A stretch of DNA of 64,000 nt. Source: S5-A14a sp050908895 (GTDB taxonomy: Bacteria; Bacillota; Clostridia; Peptostreptococcales; Anaerovoracaceae). The position numbers were made by a program, and so were the translations under genes. Shown here piece after piece: positions 15,408 to 24,320 of this stretch. The DNA is taken from NCBI GenBank assembly GCA_050908895.1, contig CP171222.1:434001-498000 (forward strand), given 5' to 3'. Each line of letters starts with the position of its first letter. Position 1 is the stretch's first letter. The notes beneath the pieces were generated by a model. The model was given only the letters and a program-made list of their open reading frames with translations. It did not search any database and was not told the DNA's origin.

Positions 15408-15697
15408 TGAGATCTGCATATGACGTAATCCTAAAGCCGGTTATTTCAGAAAGAAGTATGGATCAGGCCCAGGAAAGAAAATACACTTTTAAGGTAGCTG
15501 TGGATGCTAACAAAACAGAGGTTAAGCAGGCTATCGAAGAAATCTTCGGCGTTGAGGTTGCCAAGGTTAACATTATGAACGTTAATGGTAAAGTAAAGAG
15601 AATGGGAAGAACAATGGGTAAGACTGCTGCTTACAGAAAGGCAATCGTAACAGTTGCTGAGGGCAGCAAAGAAATCGAATTCTTCCAGAGTCTATAA
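15407..15697 (+). CDS. rplW: Ribosomal protein L23
   Basis: L23 (96 residues) sits at the tunnel exit and docks trigger factor and SRP. Family motifs: VILKPVISERSMDQ at the start, KYTFKVAVDANKTEVKQAIE, and VNGKVKRMGR. It overlaps rplD by one base and precedes rplB by 20 bp. Confidence 0.97.
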   Translation: MRSAYDVILKPVISERSMDQAQERKYTFKVAVDANKTEVKQAIEEIFGVEVAKVNIMNVNGKVKRMGRTMGKTAAYRKAIVTVAEGSKEIEFFQSL

Positions 15698-15717
15698 ACT
15701 AAGGAGGCAAGTAAGAA

Positions 15718-16551
15718 ATGGGAATCAAAAAATATAATCCGACGACTCCTGGTTTGAGAGGCATGACAGTTTCCACGTTTGAGGAAATAACTGCAAGCAA
15801 GCCGGAGAAATCTCTTACAGTAACCTTAAAGAAGCACTCAGGAAGAAACTCCAGAGGTAAGATTACCGTAAGACACAGAGGTGGCGGCACAAGAAGTAAG
15901 TACAGAATTATTGACTTTAAGAGAACTAAGGATGGAATCCCTGGAACTGTTAAGACAATTGAGTACGATCCAAACAGAAGTGCTAACATCGCTCTTATCG
16001 TTTACGCTGACGGTGAAAAGAGATACATCATTGCGCCTGAAGGTCTAAAGGTTGGATCTGTAATTTATTCAGGTCCTGAAGCTGACATTCAGGTTGGTAA
16101 CGCTCTTCCAATCGCAAACATTCCGGTTGGTACATTGATTCATAATATTGAGCTAAAACCGGGAAAGGGTGGACAGATGGCTAGATCTGCCGGCAATGGT
16201 GCTCAGCTTATGGCTAAGGAAGGCAGATATGCACAGGTAAGGCTGCCATCCGGAGAAGTTAGAAAAGTTCTCATGAACTGTAGAGCGACTATCGGCGAAG
16301 TTGGTAATGAAGAACACGCTAACATTCAGATTGGTAAAGCTGGTAGAAAGAGACACATGGGAATTAGGCCTACAGTAAGAGGTTCTGTAATGAACCCTAA
16401 CGATCACCCACACGGTGGTGGTGAAGGTAGAACTCCTGTCGGTAGAAAAACTCCGGTTACTCCTTGGGGTAAACCAACTCTTGGATATAAGACTAGAAAG
16501 AAGAATAAATCTTCTAATCAGTACATTGTTAAGAAGAGAAACGAGAAATAA
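15718..16551 (+). CDS. rplB: Ribosomal protein L2
   Basis: L2 (277 residues) binds 23S rRNA near the peptidyl transferase centre and is needed for subunit joining. The signature MNPNDHPHGGGEGRTPVGR near 220-240 contains the conserved His. Both domains are complete and the tail is basic. Start ATG behind AAGGAGGCAAG. Confidence 0.98.
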   Translation: MGIKKYNPTTPGLRGMTVSTFEEITASKPEKSLTVTLKKHSGRNSRGKITVRHRGGGTRSKYRIIDFKRTKDGIPGTVKTIEYDPNRSANIALIVYADGEKRYIIAPEGLKVGSVIYSGPEADIQVGNALPIANIPVGTLIHNIELKPGKGGQMARSAGNGAQLMAKEGRYAQVRLPSGEVRKVLMNCRATIGEVGNEEHANIQIGKAGRKRHMGIRPTVRGSVMNPNDHPHGGGEGRTPVGRKTPVTPWGKPTLGYKTRKKNKSSNQYIVKKRNEK

Positions 16552-16567
16552 GGAAGGAGCATAAATA

Positions 16568-16846
16568 ATGGGTAGATCACTTAAGAAAGGCCCTTTCGTC
16601 AATAAAAAGCTGCTAAAGGCTATCGAAGAGATGAATACAGCTGGCGAAAAGAAAGTTATTAAAACATGGTCAAGGCCTTCTACAATTTTCCCACAGATGG
16701 TGGGACACACTATCGCAGTCCATGACGGAAGAAAACATATCCCTGTGTATATCACAGAAGATATGGTAGGACACAGACTTGGAGAATTTGCTCCTACTAG
16801 AACATACAAAGGACATGCTGCTGATAAGTCATCAAAAGTAAGATAA
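16568..16846 (+). CDS. rpsS: Ribosomal protein S19
   Basis: S19 (92 residues) forms a head complex with S13 and contacts the A-site tRNA region. It opens with the invariant GRSLKKGPF and has IFPQMVGHTIAVHDGRKHIPV. Spaced 16 bp from rplB with AAGGAGC upstream. Confidence 0.97.
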   Translation: MGRSLKKGPFVNKKLLKAIEEMNTAGEKKVIKTWSRPSTIFPQMVGHTIAVHDGRKHIPVYITEDMVGHRLGEFAPTRTYKGHAADKSSKVR

Positions 16847-16863
16847 GAAAAGGAGATAGTAAA

Positions 16864-17199
16864 ATGGAAGCAAAAGCAATTGCAAAATATGTAAGAATGT
16901 CTCCTATTAAGCTAAAGCCAATTGCAGATATGGTAAGAGGCAAAGACTTACAAGAGGCATTGAAAATTTTAAAATTCACCCCAGGCAAAGGGTCTGAACT
17001 CATTGAAAAAGTTGTTATGTCTGCTGCAGCAAACGCAGAAAACAACCATGAGATGAATCCTGACAACCTGTATGTTGCAGAAGTTAGTGCAAATCAGGGC
17101 CCTACAATGAAAAGATGGCGTGCAGGTGCACGAGGTGGGGCATCAATGATTCTTAAGAGAAGCAGTCACATAAGTGTAACTCTTAAGGAAAGAGATTAA
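16864..17199 (+). CDS. rplV: Ribosomal protein L22
   Basis: L22 (111 residues) spans the 50S exit tunnel with a long beta hairpin. Family features: KYVRMSPIKLKPIADMVRG at the N-terminus and the hairpin MKRWRAGARGGASMILKRSSH. Length is standard. AAGGAGAT precedes the ATG. Confidence 0.97.
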   Translation: MEAKAIAKYVRMSPIKLKPIADMVRGKDLQEALKILKFTPGKGSELIEKVVMSAAANAENNHEMNPDNLYVAEVSANQGPTMKRWRAGARGGASMILKRSSHISVTLKERD

Positions 17200-17216
17200 G
17201 ACAGGAGGTTAATTGA

Positions 17217-18104
17217 ATGGGTCAGAAAGTAAGCCCTCATGGTATGAGAGTGGGCGTAATTAAAGACTGGAATTCTAAATGGTTTGCAGATAAGAAAAAC
17301 TTTGCAGACTTTCTAATTGAAGATAATAAAGTCAGAGAATTTGTAAAGAAGAAGCTATACGTAGCTGGAATTTCAAAGGTTCTGATCGCTAGAGAAGGCG
17401 AAGACAACCTAACAGTAACTATCCTAACCAGCAAACCCGGTATGGTAATCGGCAGATCAGGTGCTGGAATTGATGAACTAAAGGCTGGTTTAGTGAAGTT
17501 AACGGGAAGAGCTCCTGAAAAGCTACACATTTCTGTTGAAGAAGTGCACAGAGCTGAGCTGGATGCACAGTTAACAGCAGAAAGCATCGCTGAAGCATTA
17601 GAGCGCAGAGTAGCATTTAGAAGAGCTATGAAGCAGGCAATCGGCAATACAATGAGAGCTAACGCTAAGGGGATCAAAGTACTTTGTTCCGGAAGACTTG
17701 GTGGAGCTGAAATTGCCAGAAGCGAGAAGTACAGCGAAGGTAACGTTCCGCTACACACCCTAAGAGCGGATATTGACTACGGATTTGCTGAAGCTGACAC
17801 TACTTATGGAAAGATTGGTGTTAAGGTTTGGATTAACCATGGCGAAATCCTGGACAAAGGACTACAGAGTCCTGTTCGCGAAGAGAAGAAAGAGAACAGA
17901 AAAGATAGAAGACAACGTAAAGACGGCGATAACAGAAGAAGAAATGACCGCAAGAGAAATGATCGTGGTGGTGATAGATTCGGAAAGAAAGAAAGCGCTA
18001 AGGCTGTAAACAAGAGAATCAGACCTGTTCCGGCAAAGGTAGAAGAACCAGAGGTTGAGGCAGATGCTCCTGCTGAGGAAGTAGCTGCAACAACTGAAGC
18101 ATAA
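17217..18104 (+). CDS. rpsC: Ribosomal protein S3 with long charged C-terminal extension
   Basis: The first 215 residues are standard S3, a protein of the mRNA entry channel: MGQKVSPHGMRVGVIKDWNS, KH-type domain with GMVIGRSGAGIDELK, and the C-terminal domain ending in GVKVWINHGEI. S3 usually stops near 210-230 residues; here about 75 more follow, first a run of Arg/Lys/Asp (KDRRQRKDGDNRRRNDRKR) and then an acidic Ala/Glu tail. The extension is low-complexity and probably disordered. Start ATG behind AGGAGGTTAATTGA. Confidence 0.96.
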   Translation: MGQKVSPHGMRVGVIKDWNSKWFADKKNFADFLIEDNKVREFVKKKLYVAGISKVLIAREGEDNLTVTILTSKPGMVIGRSGAGIDELKAGLVKLTGRAPEKLHISVEEVHRAELDAQLTAESIAEALERRVAFRRAMKQAIGNTMRANAKGIKVLCSGRLGGAEIARSEKYSEGNVPLHTLRADIDYGFAEADTTYGKIGVKVWINHGEILDKGLQSPVREEKKENRKDRRQRKDGDNRRRNDRKRNDRGGDRFGKKESAKAVNKRIRPVPAKVEEPEVEADAPAEEVAATTEA

Positions 18105-18128
18105 GCGTAAGAAAGGAGGAACGAGCCA

Positions 18129-18557
18129 ATGTTAATGCCAAAACGTGTTAAGCGTAGGAGAGTTCATAGAGGAAGAATGAAAGGCGTAGCAACAAGAGGT
18201 AATAAGATCACTTACGGAAAGTTTGGTCTAGTTGCTCAAGAACCCGGCTGGATTACATCAAACCAGATTGAAGCGGCCAGAATTGCTATGACTAGATCTA
18301 TAAAAAGAGGCGGTAAGGTTTACATCAAAATCTTCCCACACAAGCCTGTAACAAAGAAACCTGCAGAAGTTCGTATGGGGTCCGGTAAAGGTGCTCCGGA
18401 GTACTGGGTAGCAGTTGTTAAACCGGGCAGAGTAATGTTTGAAATTGATGGTGTAACAGAAGCACAGGCAAGAGAAGCTATTAGACTTGCTATTCACAAG
18501 CTTCCTATCAAGTGCAAGTTCGCCATGAAACAGTTAGAAGAGGGCGGTGAAGCGTAA
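18129..18557 (+). CDS. rplP: Ribosomal protein L16
   Basis: L16 (142 residues) helps place A-site tRNA on the 50S subunit. It opens MLMPKRVKRRRVHRG and contains FPHKPVTKKPAEVRMGSGKG. Normal length. Its stop overlaps the rpmC ATG (TAATG). Confidence 0.97.
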   Translation: MLMPKRVKRRRVHRGRMKGVATRGNKITYGKFGLVAQEPGWITSNQIEAARIAMTRSIKRGGKVYIKIFPHKPVTKKPAEVRMGSGKGAPEYWVAVVKPGRVMFEIDGVTEAQAREAIRLAIHKLPIKCKFAMKQLEEGGEA

Positions 18558-18754
18558 TGGAAATGAATAAATTCAGACAGATGACAGATGTTGAGCTTTC
18601 TTCTGAACTGGACAAGATGAAGAAAGAATTGTTCAACCTGAGATTCCAGCACGTAACAGGTCAGCTTGAAAACCCTGTTAAGATGAGGGAAGTAAAAAGA
18701 GATATTGCTAGAGTCAAGACAATCATTCGTGAAAAAGAATTGGCTAAGGCATAA
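18557..18754 (+). CDS. rpmC: Ribosomal protein L29
   Basis: L29 (65 residues) is a two-helix protein next to L23 at the tunnel exit. Family segments: KMKKELFNLRFQHVTGQLENP and REVKRDIARVKTIIREKE. Translationally coupled to rplP by a one-base overlap. Confidence 0.95.
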   Translation: MEMNKFRQMTDVELSSELDKMKKELFNLRFQHVTGQLENPVKMREVKRDIARVKTIIREKELAKA

Positions 18755-18771
18755 GAAAGGAGGATGTGATT

Positions 18772-19041
18772 ATGGCAGTTGAAAGAGTAGAAAGAAACAG
18801 AAGAAAGTCCAAAGTCGGTATCGTAGTTAGCGATAAGATGGATAAGACTGTAGTAGTTGCTATTGAAGACTTTGTAAGACACCCTCTTTATGGCAAGGCT
18901 ATGAAAAACACCAAGAAAGTAAAGGTTCATGACGAAGAGAACCAGTGCCAGATTGGGGATAAAATCAGAATTATGGAAACGAGACCTCTATCAAGAGATA
19001 AGAGATGGAGACTTGTGAATGTAATTGAGAAAGTTAAGTAA
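18772..19041 (+). CDS. rpsQ: Ribosomal protein S17
   Basis: S17 (89 residues) is an OB-fold primary binder of 16S rRNA. Visible: KVGIVVSDKMDKTVVV, HPLYGKAMKNTKKVKVHDE and IMETRPLSRDKRWRLV. ATG 18772 is chosen because AAAGGAGG ends eight bases before it; GTG 18766 is too close. Confidence 0.96.
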   Translation: MAVERVERNRRKSKVGIVVSDKMDKTVVVAIEDFVRHPLYGKAMKNTKKVKVHDEENQCQIGDKIRIMETRPLSRDKRWRLVNVIEKVK

Positions 19042-19055
19042 GGAGGCACCAGAAC

Positions 19056-19430
19056 ATGATACAGACTGAATCAAGATTAAGGGTTGCAGACAATTCAGGT
19101 GCAAAGGAACTGCTTTGCATCAGAGTTCTGGGCGGAACTAGCCGTAAATATGCTAACATCGGTGATGTAATCGTTTGCGCAGTTAAGGATGCTACTCCAG
19201 GTGGCGTTGTTAAAAAGGGTGACGTGGTCAAGGCCGTTGTTGTTAGATCTAAGACAGGTGCTAGACGAGCAGATGGAAGCTATGTAAAGTTTGACCAGAA
19301 TGCTGCAGTTATCATTAAAGATAAAGAAGACAAGAGCCCAGTTGGTACTCGTATCTTCGGACCTGTTGCAAGAGAGCTTCGTGACAGAGGGTTCATGAAG
19401 ATAGTGTCACTGGCACCAGAAGTTCTATAG
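19056..19430 (+). CDS. rplN: Ribosomal protein L14
   Basis: L14 (124 residues) lies at the subunit interface and contacts L19 and release/recycling factors. It opens with MIQTESRLRVADNSGAKELL and contains ARRADGSYVKFDQNA and GTRIFGPVARELR. First gene of the spc section here. AAGGAGGCAC precedes the start. Confidence 0.97.
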   Translation: MIQTESRLRVADNSGAKELLCIRVLGGTSRKYANIGDVIVCAVKDATPGGVVKKGDVVKAVVVRSKTGARRADGSYVKFDQNAAVIIKDKEDKSPVGTRIFGPVARELRDRGFMKIVSLAPEVL

Positions 19431-19440
19431 GAGGTCAAGG

Positions 19441-19746
19441 ATGCGAATCAAAAAAGACGATACGGTGGTAGTAATCGCTGGAAAAGATAAAGGTAAGGTA
19501 GGAAAAGTATTAAAAGCTATTCCTAAAGAAAACAAAGTCATAGTTGAAGGCGTAAACGTGCAGACTAAGCATCAGAAGCAGACTCAGAAAGCTAAGGCTG
19601 AAATCAAACACGTAGAAGGACCTATTCAGGTTTCTAACGTTATGTACTATGACCCTAAAACAAAAGAAGCTTCAAAGCTAGGCTATACTTTTAAAGACGG
19701 AAATAAAGTAAGAGTGGCTAAGAAAAGCGGAAGCGTAATAGACTAG
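19441..19746 (+). CDS. rplX: Ribosomal protein L24
   Basis: L24 (101 residues) is an early assembly protein with a KOW motif: DTVVVIAGKDKGKVGKVL at 8-25. It also has VEGVNVQTKHQKQTQ. Start ATG behind AGGAGGTCAAGG, 10 bp after rplN. Confidence 0.96.
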   Translation: MRIKKDDTVVVIAGKDKGKVGKVLKAIPKENKVIVEGVNVQTKHQKQTQKAKAEIKHVEGPIQVSNVMYYDPKTKEASKLGYTFKDGNKVRVAKKSGSVID

Positions 19747-19763
19747 GAAAGGAGGAGAGAGTT

Positions 19764-20306
19764 TTGACAGCTAGATTAAGAGAAACTTATAAAAACACAG
19801 TTTTTAAAGCACTTCAGGAGAAGTTTGAATATAAAAATCCAATGGAAGTTCCAAAGCTTGTAAAGGTTACCATTAACATGGGTCTTGGAGAAGCAAAGGA
19901 GAATTCAAAGATTTTAGACTCTGCAGTTAAAGAGCTTGCAGTTATCTCAGGCCAGAGACCTATTAAGACAAAGGCAAGAAAATCTATCGCTAACTTTAAA
20001 GTTAGAGAGGGTATGCCTGTAGGATGCAAAGTTACTTTAAGAGGCGATAACATGTACGAGTTTGTAGACAAGTTCTTCAACATCTCTCTTCCAAGAGTAA
20101 GAGACTTTAAGGGCGTAAGCAAGAACTCATTTGATGGAAGAGGCAACTACTCAATGGGCATTAAGGAACAACTTATTTTCCCGGAAATCAAATATGATGA
20201 GGTTGAGTCCGTTAAAGGTATGAACATTGTATTTACAACGACGGCTAAGACTGACGAAGAAGCAGCAGCATTGCTAGAACTTCTAGGTATGCCGTTTGAG
20301 AAATAG
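19764..20306 (+). CDS. rplE: Ribosomal protein L5
   Basis: L5 (180 residues) binds 5S rRNA in the central protuberance. Family segments: VTINMGLGEAKENSK, ISGQRPIKTKARKSIANFKVR, and GRGNYSMGIKEQLIFPEI. The start is TTG (19764) after GGAGGAGAGAGTT, giving MTARLRETY; no ATG fits. Confidence 0.96.
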   Translation: MTARLRETYKNTVFKALQEKFEYKNPMEVPKLVKVTINMGLGEAKENSKILDSAVKELAVISGQRPIKTKARKSIANFKVREGMPVGCKVTLRGDNMYEFVDKFFNISLPRVRDFKGVSKNSFDGRGNYSMGIKEQLIFPEIKYDEVESVKGMNIVFTTTAKTDEEAAALLELLGMPFEK

Positions 20307-20315
20307 GAGGGGAAG

Positions 20316-20501
20316 ATGGCTAAGAAATCTCTCAAGGTTAAACAGCAGAGAAAACCTAAATTTTCAACACGTGCATATACCAGATGCAAAATCTGTGGAA
20401 GGCCACACTCCGTATTGAAGAAATACGGTATCTGCCGTATATGCTTCAGAGAGCTTGCCTACAAGGGTGAAATCCCTGGTGTCAAGAAGGCTAGCTGGTA
20501 A
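20316..20501 (+). CDS. rpsN: Ribosomal protein S14, zinc-binding type
   Basis: The 61-residue short (type Z) S14 has two CxxC pairs, CKICG and CRICF, that hold one zinc. It belongs to the 30S head. The zinc-dependent form is the usual operon-encoded copy in Clostridia. Ten bases after rplE, with AGGAGGGGAAG upstream. Confidence 0.97.
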   Translation: MAKKSLKVKQQRKPKFSTRAYTRCKICGRPHSVLKKYGICRICFRELAYKGEIPGVKKASW

Positions 20502-20525
20502 ATCACAGAAAGGAGAATTACTGTA

Positions 20526-20924
20526 ATGACAATGACAGATCCTATAGCAGATATGCTAACTAGAATCAGAAATGCCAATACTGTAGGTCATGAGACAGTG
20601 GATGTTCCTGCATCAAAAATTAAGAAATCAGTTGCAGAAATCTTACTTGAAGAAGGCTACATAAAGGGATTCGAAGAAATCGATGACAATAAACAGGGCA
20701 TCATTAGAATAGACATGAAATATGGTGCAAACAAAGAAAGAGTTATTAGTGGAATCAAAAAGATTTCAAAACCAGGTCTAAAAGTTTATGCAAAGGCTGA
20801 CCAGGTTCCAAAGGTACTTGGAGGACTAGGCGTTGCGATCATTTCAACTTCAAAAGGGGTTGTAAGTGATAAGAAAGCTAGAGAATTAGGCGTTGGCGGA
20901 GAAGTGATCTGCTATATTTGGTAG
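20526..20924 (+). CDS. rpsH: Ribosomal protein S8
   Basis: S8 (132 residues) binds 16S helix 21 and in E. coli represses the spc operon. It opens MTMTDPIADMLTRIRNA and ends with GVGGEVICYIW. ATG 20526 is ten bases after AGGAG; the inner ATG at 20532 is too far. Confidence 0.97.
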   Translation: MTMTDPIADMLTRIRNANTVGHETVDVPASKIKKSVAEILLEEGYIKGFEEIDDNKQGIIRIDMKYGANKERVISGIKKISKPGLKVYAKADQVPKVLGGLGVAIISTSKGVVSDKKARELGVGGEVICYIW

Positions 20925-20934
20925 GAGGTAGAGA

Positions 20935-21480
20935 ATGTCAAGAATAGGATTAAAACCTGTGCAGCTACCTTCTGGAGTGGAGGTAGATGTTAAAGAAAGC
21001 AATTTGGTAACTGTAAAAGGTCCTAAGGGAGAGTTAACACAGCAGCTTAGCCCAAAGATTAAAATTACAGTTGAAAGTGAACAGGTTGTATTTTCAAGAG
21101 ATGCTGATGGCAGAGAGCACAGAGCTCAACATGGTCTTGCTAGAGCATTATTCAACAACATGGTAGTTGGTGTAACTGAGGGCTTTCAGAAGAAACTTAT
21201 ACTAAACGGTGTAGGTTACAAGGCTGAGAAGAAAGGGAAGAATCTAGTAATGAACTTGGGTTTTTCACATCCGGTAGAAATGGAAGATCCTGAGGGCATT
21301 GAAACTGAAGTTGCTGATGCAACAACAGTTGTAGTTAAGGGAATTGATAAAGCCCTAGTTGGAAACTATGCAGCTGTAATCAGAAACTGGAGAAAACCTG
21401 AACCGTATAAGGGTAAAGGTATCAGATATGATGATGAAACTATACGTAGAAAAGAAGGAAAAACTGGAGCTAAGGCTTAG
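20935..21480 (+). CDS. rplF: Ribosomal protein L6
   Basis: L6 (181 residues) has two related domains near the factor-binding site. Visible: MSRIGLKPVQLPSGVEV, HGLARALFNNMVVGVTEGF, and the signature PEPYKGKGIRYDDE. Standard length; AGGAGGTAGAG upstream. Confidence 0.97.
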   Translation: MSRIGLKPVQLPSGVEVDVKESNLVTVKGPKGELTQQLSPKIKITVESEQVVFSRDADGREHRAQHGLARALFNNMVVGVTEGFQKKLILNGVGYKAEKKGKNLVMNLGFSHPVEMEDPEGIETEVADATTVVVKGIDKALVGNYAAVIRNWRKPEPYKGKGIRYDDETIRRKEGKTGAKA

Positions 21481-21496
21481 GAAAGGAGTGAATTAG

Positions 21497-21856
21497 ATGT
21501 CTAAAATTAGTAGAAATGACAGACGTGTTAAGAGACACCAAAGAGTTAGAAAAAACTTAATCGGAACTCCTGAAAAACCAAGGCTTTGCGTTTTCAGATC
21601 CAACAAAAATATTTCAGCACAGATTATTGATGATATTGCAGGAGTAACATTAGCATCTGCTTCAACTCTTGAAAAAGAGTTAAAGAGCGAAAACGGTGGT
21701 AATAAGGAAGCTGCAAAGAAAGTTGGAGAACTCATTGCAAACAGAGCATTGGAAAAGGGCATCGAAAACGTTGCTTTTGATAGAGGTGGATTTCTTTATC
21801 ACGGAAGAGTTAAGGAATTAGCAGAGGGTGCTCGAGAAGCAGGATTGAAATTCTAA
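21497..21856 (+). CDS. rplR: Ribosomal protein L18
   Basis: L18 (119 residues) binds 5S rRNA with L5. Sequence features: KRHQRVRKNLIGTPEKPRL, VFRSNKNISAQIIDD and FDRGGFLYHGRVKELAEGA. AAGGAGTGAATTAG precedes the start. Confidence 0.97.
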   Translation: MSKISRNDRRVKRHQRVRKNLIGTPEKPRLCVFRSNKNISAQIIDDIAGVTLASASTLEKELKSENGGNKEAAKKVGELIANRALEKGIENVAFDRGGFLYHGRVKELAEGAREAGLKF

Positions 21857-21873
21857 TTAAGGAGGAATGAGAA

Positions 21874-22377
21874 ATGGCTAGACAACAAGATGCACCCAAG
21901 AGTGAATTCAAAGAAACCATTGTAAACATTAGACGTGTTGCCAAAACTGTAAAAGGCGGAAGAAACATGAGATTCTCCGTTACTATGGTTGTAGGAGATG
22001 GAAAAGGCCGTGTTGGTGTAGGTCTTGGTAAAGCACAGGAAATCCCGGAAGCTGTTAGGAAGGCAACTGAGGATGCAAAGAAAAATATGATTACAGTTCC
22101 AATGGTTGGAACCACAGTACCACATAGAAATACAGGGGTATTCGGAGCAGGCAGAGTACTTATTATGCCGGCTGCTGAGGGTACTGGAGTTATCGCAGGA
22201 TCTTCTGTACGTGTAGTGCTGGAATCTGCAGGACTAAAGGACGTAAGAGCTAAATCCATCGGATCTAATAATACAGTTAATATGGCTTTAGCAACAATAG
22301 AGGGTCTAAAGAATCTGACAACTATCGAAAAAGTGGCAGCACTTAGAGGTAAGTCAGTAGAAGAAATTGCTAGATAG
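21874..22377 (+). CDS. rpsE: Ribosomal protein S5
   Basis: S5 (167 residues) shapes the mRNA entry site and affects accuracy. Family segments: FKETIVNIRRVAKTVKGGRN, VVGDGKGRVGVGLGKAQEI and the AAEGTGVIAGSSVR loop. AAGGAGGAATGAGAA upstream. Confidence 0.97.
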   Translation: MARQQDAPKSEFKETIVNIRRVAKTVKGGRNMRFSVTMVVGDGKGRVGVGLGKAQEIPEAVRKATEDAKKNMITVPMVGTTVPHRNTGVFGAGRVLIMPAAEGTGVIAGSSVRVVLESAGLKDVRAKSIGSNNTVNMALATIEGLKNLTTIEKVAALRGKSVEEIAR

Positions 22378-22389
22378 GAGGAATGACCA

Positions 22390-22569
22390 ATGGCAATGTT
22401 AAAAATCACTTTAACTAAAAGCACTATCGGCGCTACCCCTAAGCAGAGAAAAGTTGTGGAAGCATTAGGACTGAAGAAACTTCATCATTCAGTTGAATTG
22501 GCAGACACTCCTCAGACTAGAGGTGCCATAGATAAGGTAACACATCTTGTTACTGTAGAAGAGCAATAG
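22390..22569 (+). CDS. rpmD: Ribosomal protein L30
   Basis: A 59-residue L30 reads MAMLKITLTKSTIGATPKQR and then ALGLKKLHHSVE, a clear family match. It starts with AGGAGGAATGACCA just upstream and ends at TAG 22567-22569. It sits between rpsE and rplO as expected for the spc operon. Confidence 0.95.
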   Translation: MAMLKITLTKSTIGATPKQRKVVEALGLKKLHHSVELADTPQTRGAIDKVTHLVTVEEQ

Positions 22570-22585
22570 GATAGGAGGTGTAAGA

Positions 22586-23026
22586 ATGAGACTGCATGAA
22601 TTAAGAAAAGCAGAAGGTTCTACCAAAGCCCCTAAGAGAAAAGGAAGAGGTCAGGCGTCTGGCCTTGGAAAAACATCAGGAAGAGGTCATAACGGACAGA
22701 ATTCCAGAAGTGGGGGCGGAGTTAGAATAGGTTTCGAAGGTGGTCAGATGCCACTTTACAGAAGACTTCCAAAAAGAGGATTTACAAACATCTGGAGAAC
22801 AAAATATACAACAATTAACGTAAGTGATCTAAACAGATTCGAAGACGGACAGGTAGTGACTGTTGAATCCCTAAAAGAAGCTGGTTTAATTAAGCAAGTT
22901 AAAGATGGAGTAAAGATTCTGGGAAATGGCAATCTTGAAAAGAAACTAACCGTTAAAGTTAACAAATTCAGCAAGACTGCTATCGAAAAGATAGAATCAG
23001 TGGGAGGAAAGGCAGAGGTACTGTAA
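22586..23026 (+). CDS. rplO: Ribosomal protein L15
   Basis: L15 (146 residues) is a late 50S assembly protein. It opens MRLHELRKAEGS and has the Gly/Arg-rich segment GRGQASGLGKTSGRGHNGQN, then FEGGQMPLYRRLPKRGF. It ends one base before the secY ATG. Confidence 0.97.
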   Translation: MRLHELRKAEGSTKAPKRKGRGQASGLGKTSGRGHNGQNSRSGGGVRIGFEGGQMPLYRRLPKRGFTNIWRTKYTTINVSDLNRFEDGQVVTVESLKEAGLIKQVKDGVKILGNGNLEKKLTVKVNKFSKTAIEKIESVGGKAEVL

Positions 23027-23027
23027 A

Positions 23028-24308
23028 ATGGAATTGCTTAAGACTGTTACTCAGGCGTGGAAAGTTCCGGAAATGAAAAGAAAAATCTTGTTCACCTTAG
23101 CTATGCTTGTAGTTTTCAGAATAGGTTCAAACGTTCCTGTACCGGGAATTAACAGAGCTTATTTGGCGAGAATATTCAGTGGCGAGACAGGACTGTTCGA
23201 TTTATTCGATTTATTCTCAGGTGGAGCATTTCAACAATTCACCATATTCGCTTTGAGTATCACACCATATATTACAGCATCCATTATCGTACAGCTATTG
23301 ACGGTAGCCTTCCCTTATTTTGAAAATTTAGCAAAAGAGGGAACAGCAGGAAGAAAGAAAATGGCTCAAATAACCAGATATATGACAATCGGTCTTGGGC
23401 TAATTCAGAGTTTGGGCTTAACAATCGGTCTCTTTAGACAGGCTGTAATCCATCAGACAGTTTTTTCTTTCGCAGTAATAATTCTAGTATTAACTGCAGG
23501 TACAGCCTTCCTAATGTGGTTAGGTGAAGAAATCAATGATAAGGGAATCGGAAACGGAATTTCACTTTTGATCTTTGCAGGTATCGTAGCTAGAATTCCG
23601 GCAGGAATAAGAAGCCTTTGGGTGAAATATCAAGACGGTTCAGTAAGCGTTGTAACTTTAGTAATATTTGCTCTATTTGCACTAGCAGTAATTGTTGGAA
23701 TTATATTAATTCAGCAAGGTACCAGAAAGATTCCGGTACAGTATGCAAAAAGAGTTGTAGGCAGAAAAATGTATGGTGGACAGGCTACACATATACCTTT
23801 AAAGGTAAACCAAGCCGGTGTTATACCAGTAATTTTCTCAATGGCACTACTAACATTCCCGCTAACAATTACATATTTCTTTCCTAATACAGGATTTACA
23901 GCATTTGTGACTAAGTTCTTGTCACCGGGTGGAATGCCGGGAGCATGGATCTACGGATCACTTAACGTATTGCTTATCATTGCGTTTACATACTTCTATA
24001 CATCAATCACATTCAACCCAATTGAAATCGCAAGCAATATGAGAGCTAATGGTGGATTTATTCCTGGTATCAGACCGGGTAGAGCGACAGTAGATTATCT
24101 ACATAGAGTAATGACTAGAATTTCTCTAGTAGGAGCTATTTTCTTGGCACTGGTTGCTACATTACCTCTACTGCTAAGCCACGTAGCCGGAATAGATGTG
24201 AGATTTGGTGGAACATCATTACTGATTGCAGTCGGTGTTGCACTTGACACTATGAGACAACTTGAAGATCAAATGGTAATGAGAAACTACAGAGGGTTTC
24301 TTAAATAA
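23028..24308 (+). CDS. secY: Preprotein translocase subunit SecY
   Basis: SecY (426 residues) is the membrane channel for protein export, working with SecE, SecG and SecA. Ten membrane helices are expected from the hydrophobic profile. Family motifs: VFRIGSNVPVPGI near residue 30, YITASIIVQLL, and the cytoplasmic loop with NQAGVIPVIFSMAL. Placement between rplO and adk is canonical. Confidence 0.98.
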   Translation: MELLKTVTQAWKVPEMKRKILFTLAMLVVFRIGSNVPVPGINRAYLARIFSGETGLFDLFDLFSGGAFQQFTIFALSITPYITASIIVQLLTVAFPYFENLAKEGTAGRKKMAQITRYMTIGLGLIQSLGLTIGLFRQAVIHQTVFSFAVIILVLTAGTAFLMWLGEEINDKGIGNGISLLIFAGIVARIPAGIRSLWVKYQDGSVSVVTLVIFALFALAVIVGIILIQQGTRKIPVQYAKRVVGRKMYGGQATHIPLKVNQAGVIPVIFSMALLTFPLTITYFFPNTGFTAFVTKFLSPGGMPGAWIYGSLNVLLIIAFTYFYTSITFNPIEIASNMRANGGFIPGIRPGRATVDYLHRVMTRISLVGAIFLALVATLPLLLSHVAGIDVRFGGTSLLIAVGVALDTMRQLEDQMVMRNYRGFLK

Positions 24309-24320
24309 GAGGAGATAGAG

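Noticed and set aside
17773..18013. Alternative-frame ORFs within the rpsC extension
   Set aside because: Low-complexity AGA/GAA-rich sequence is open in several frames; only the S3 frame continues a conserved domain.
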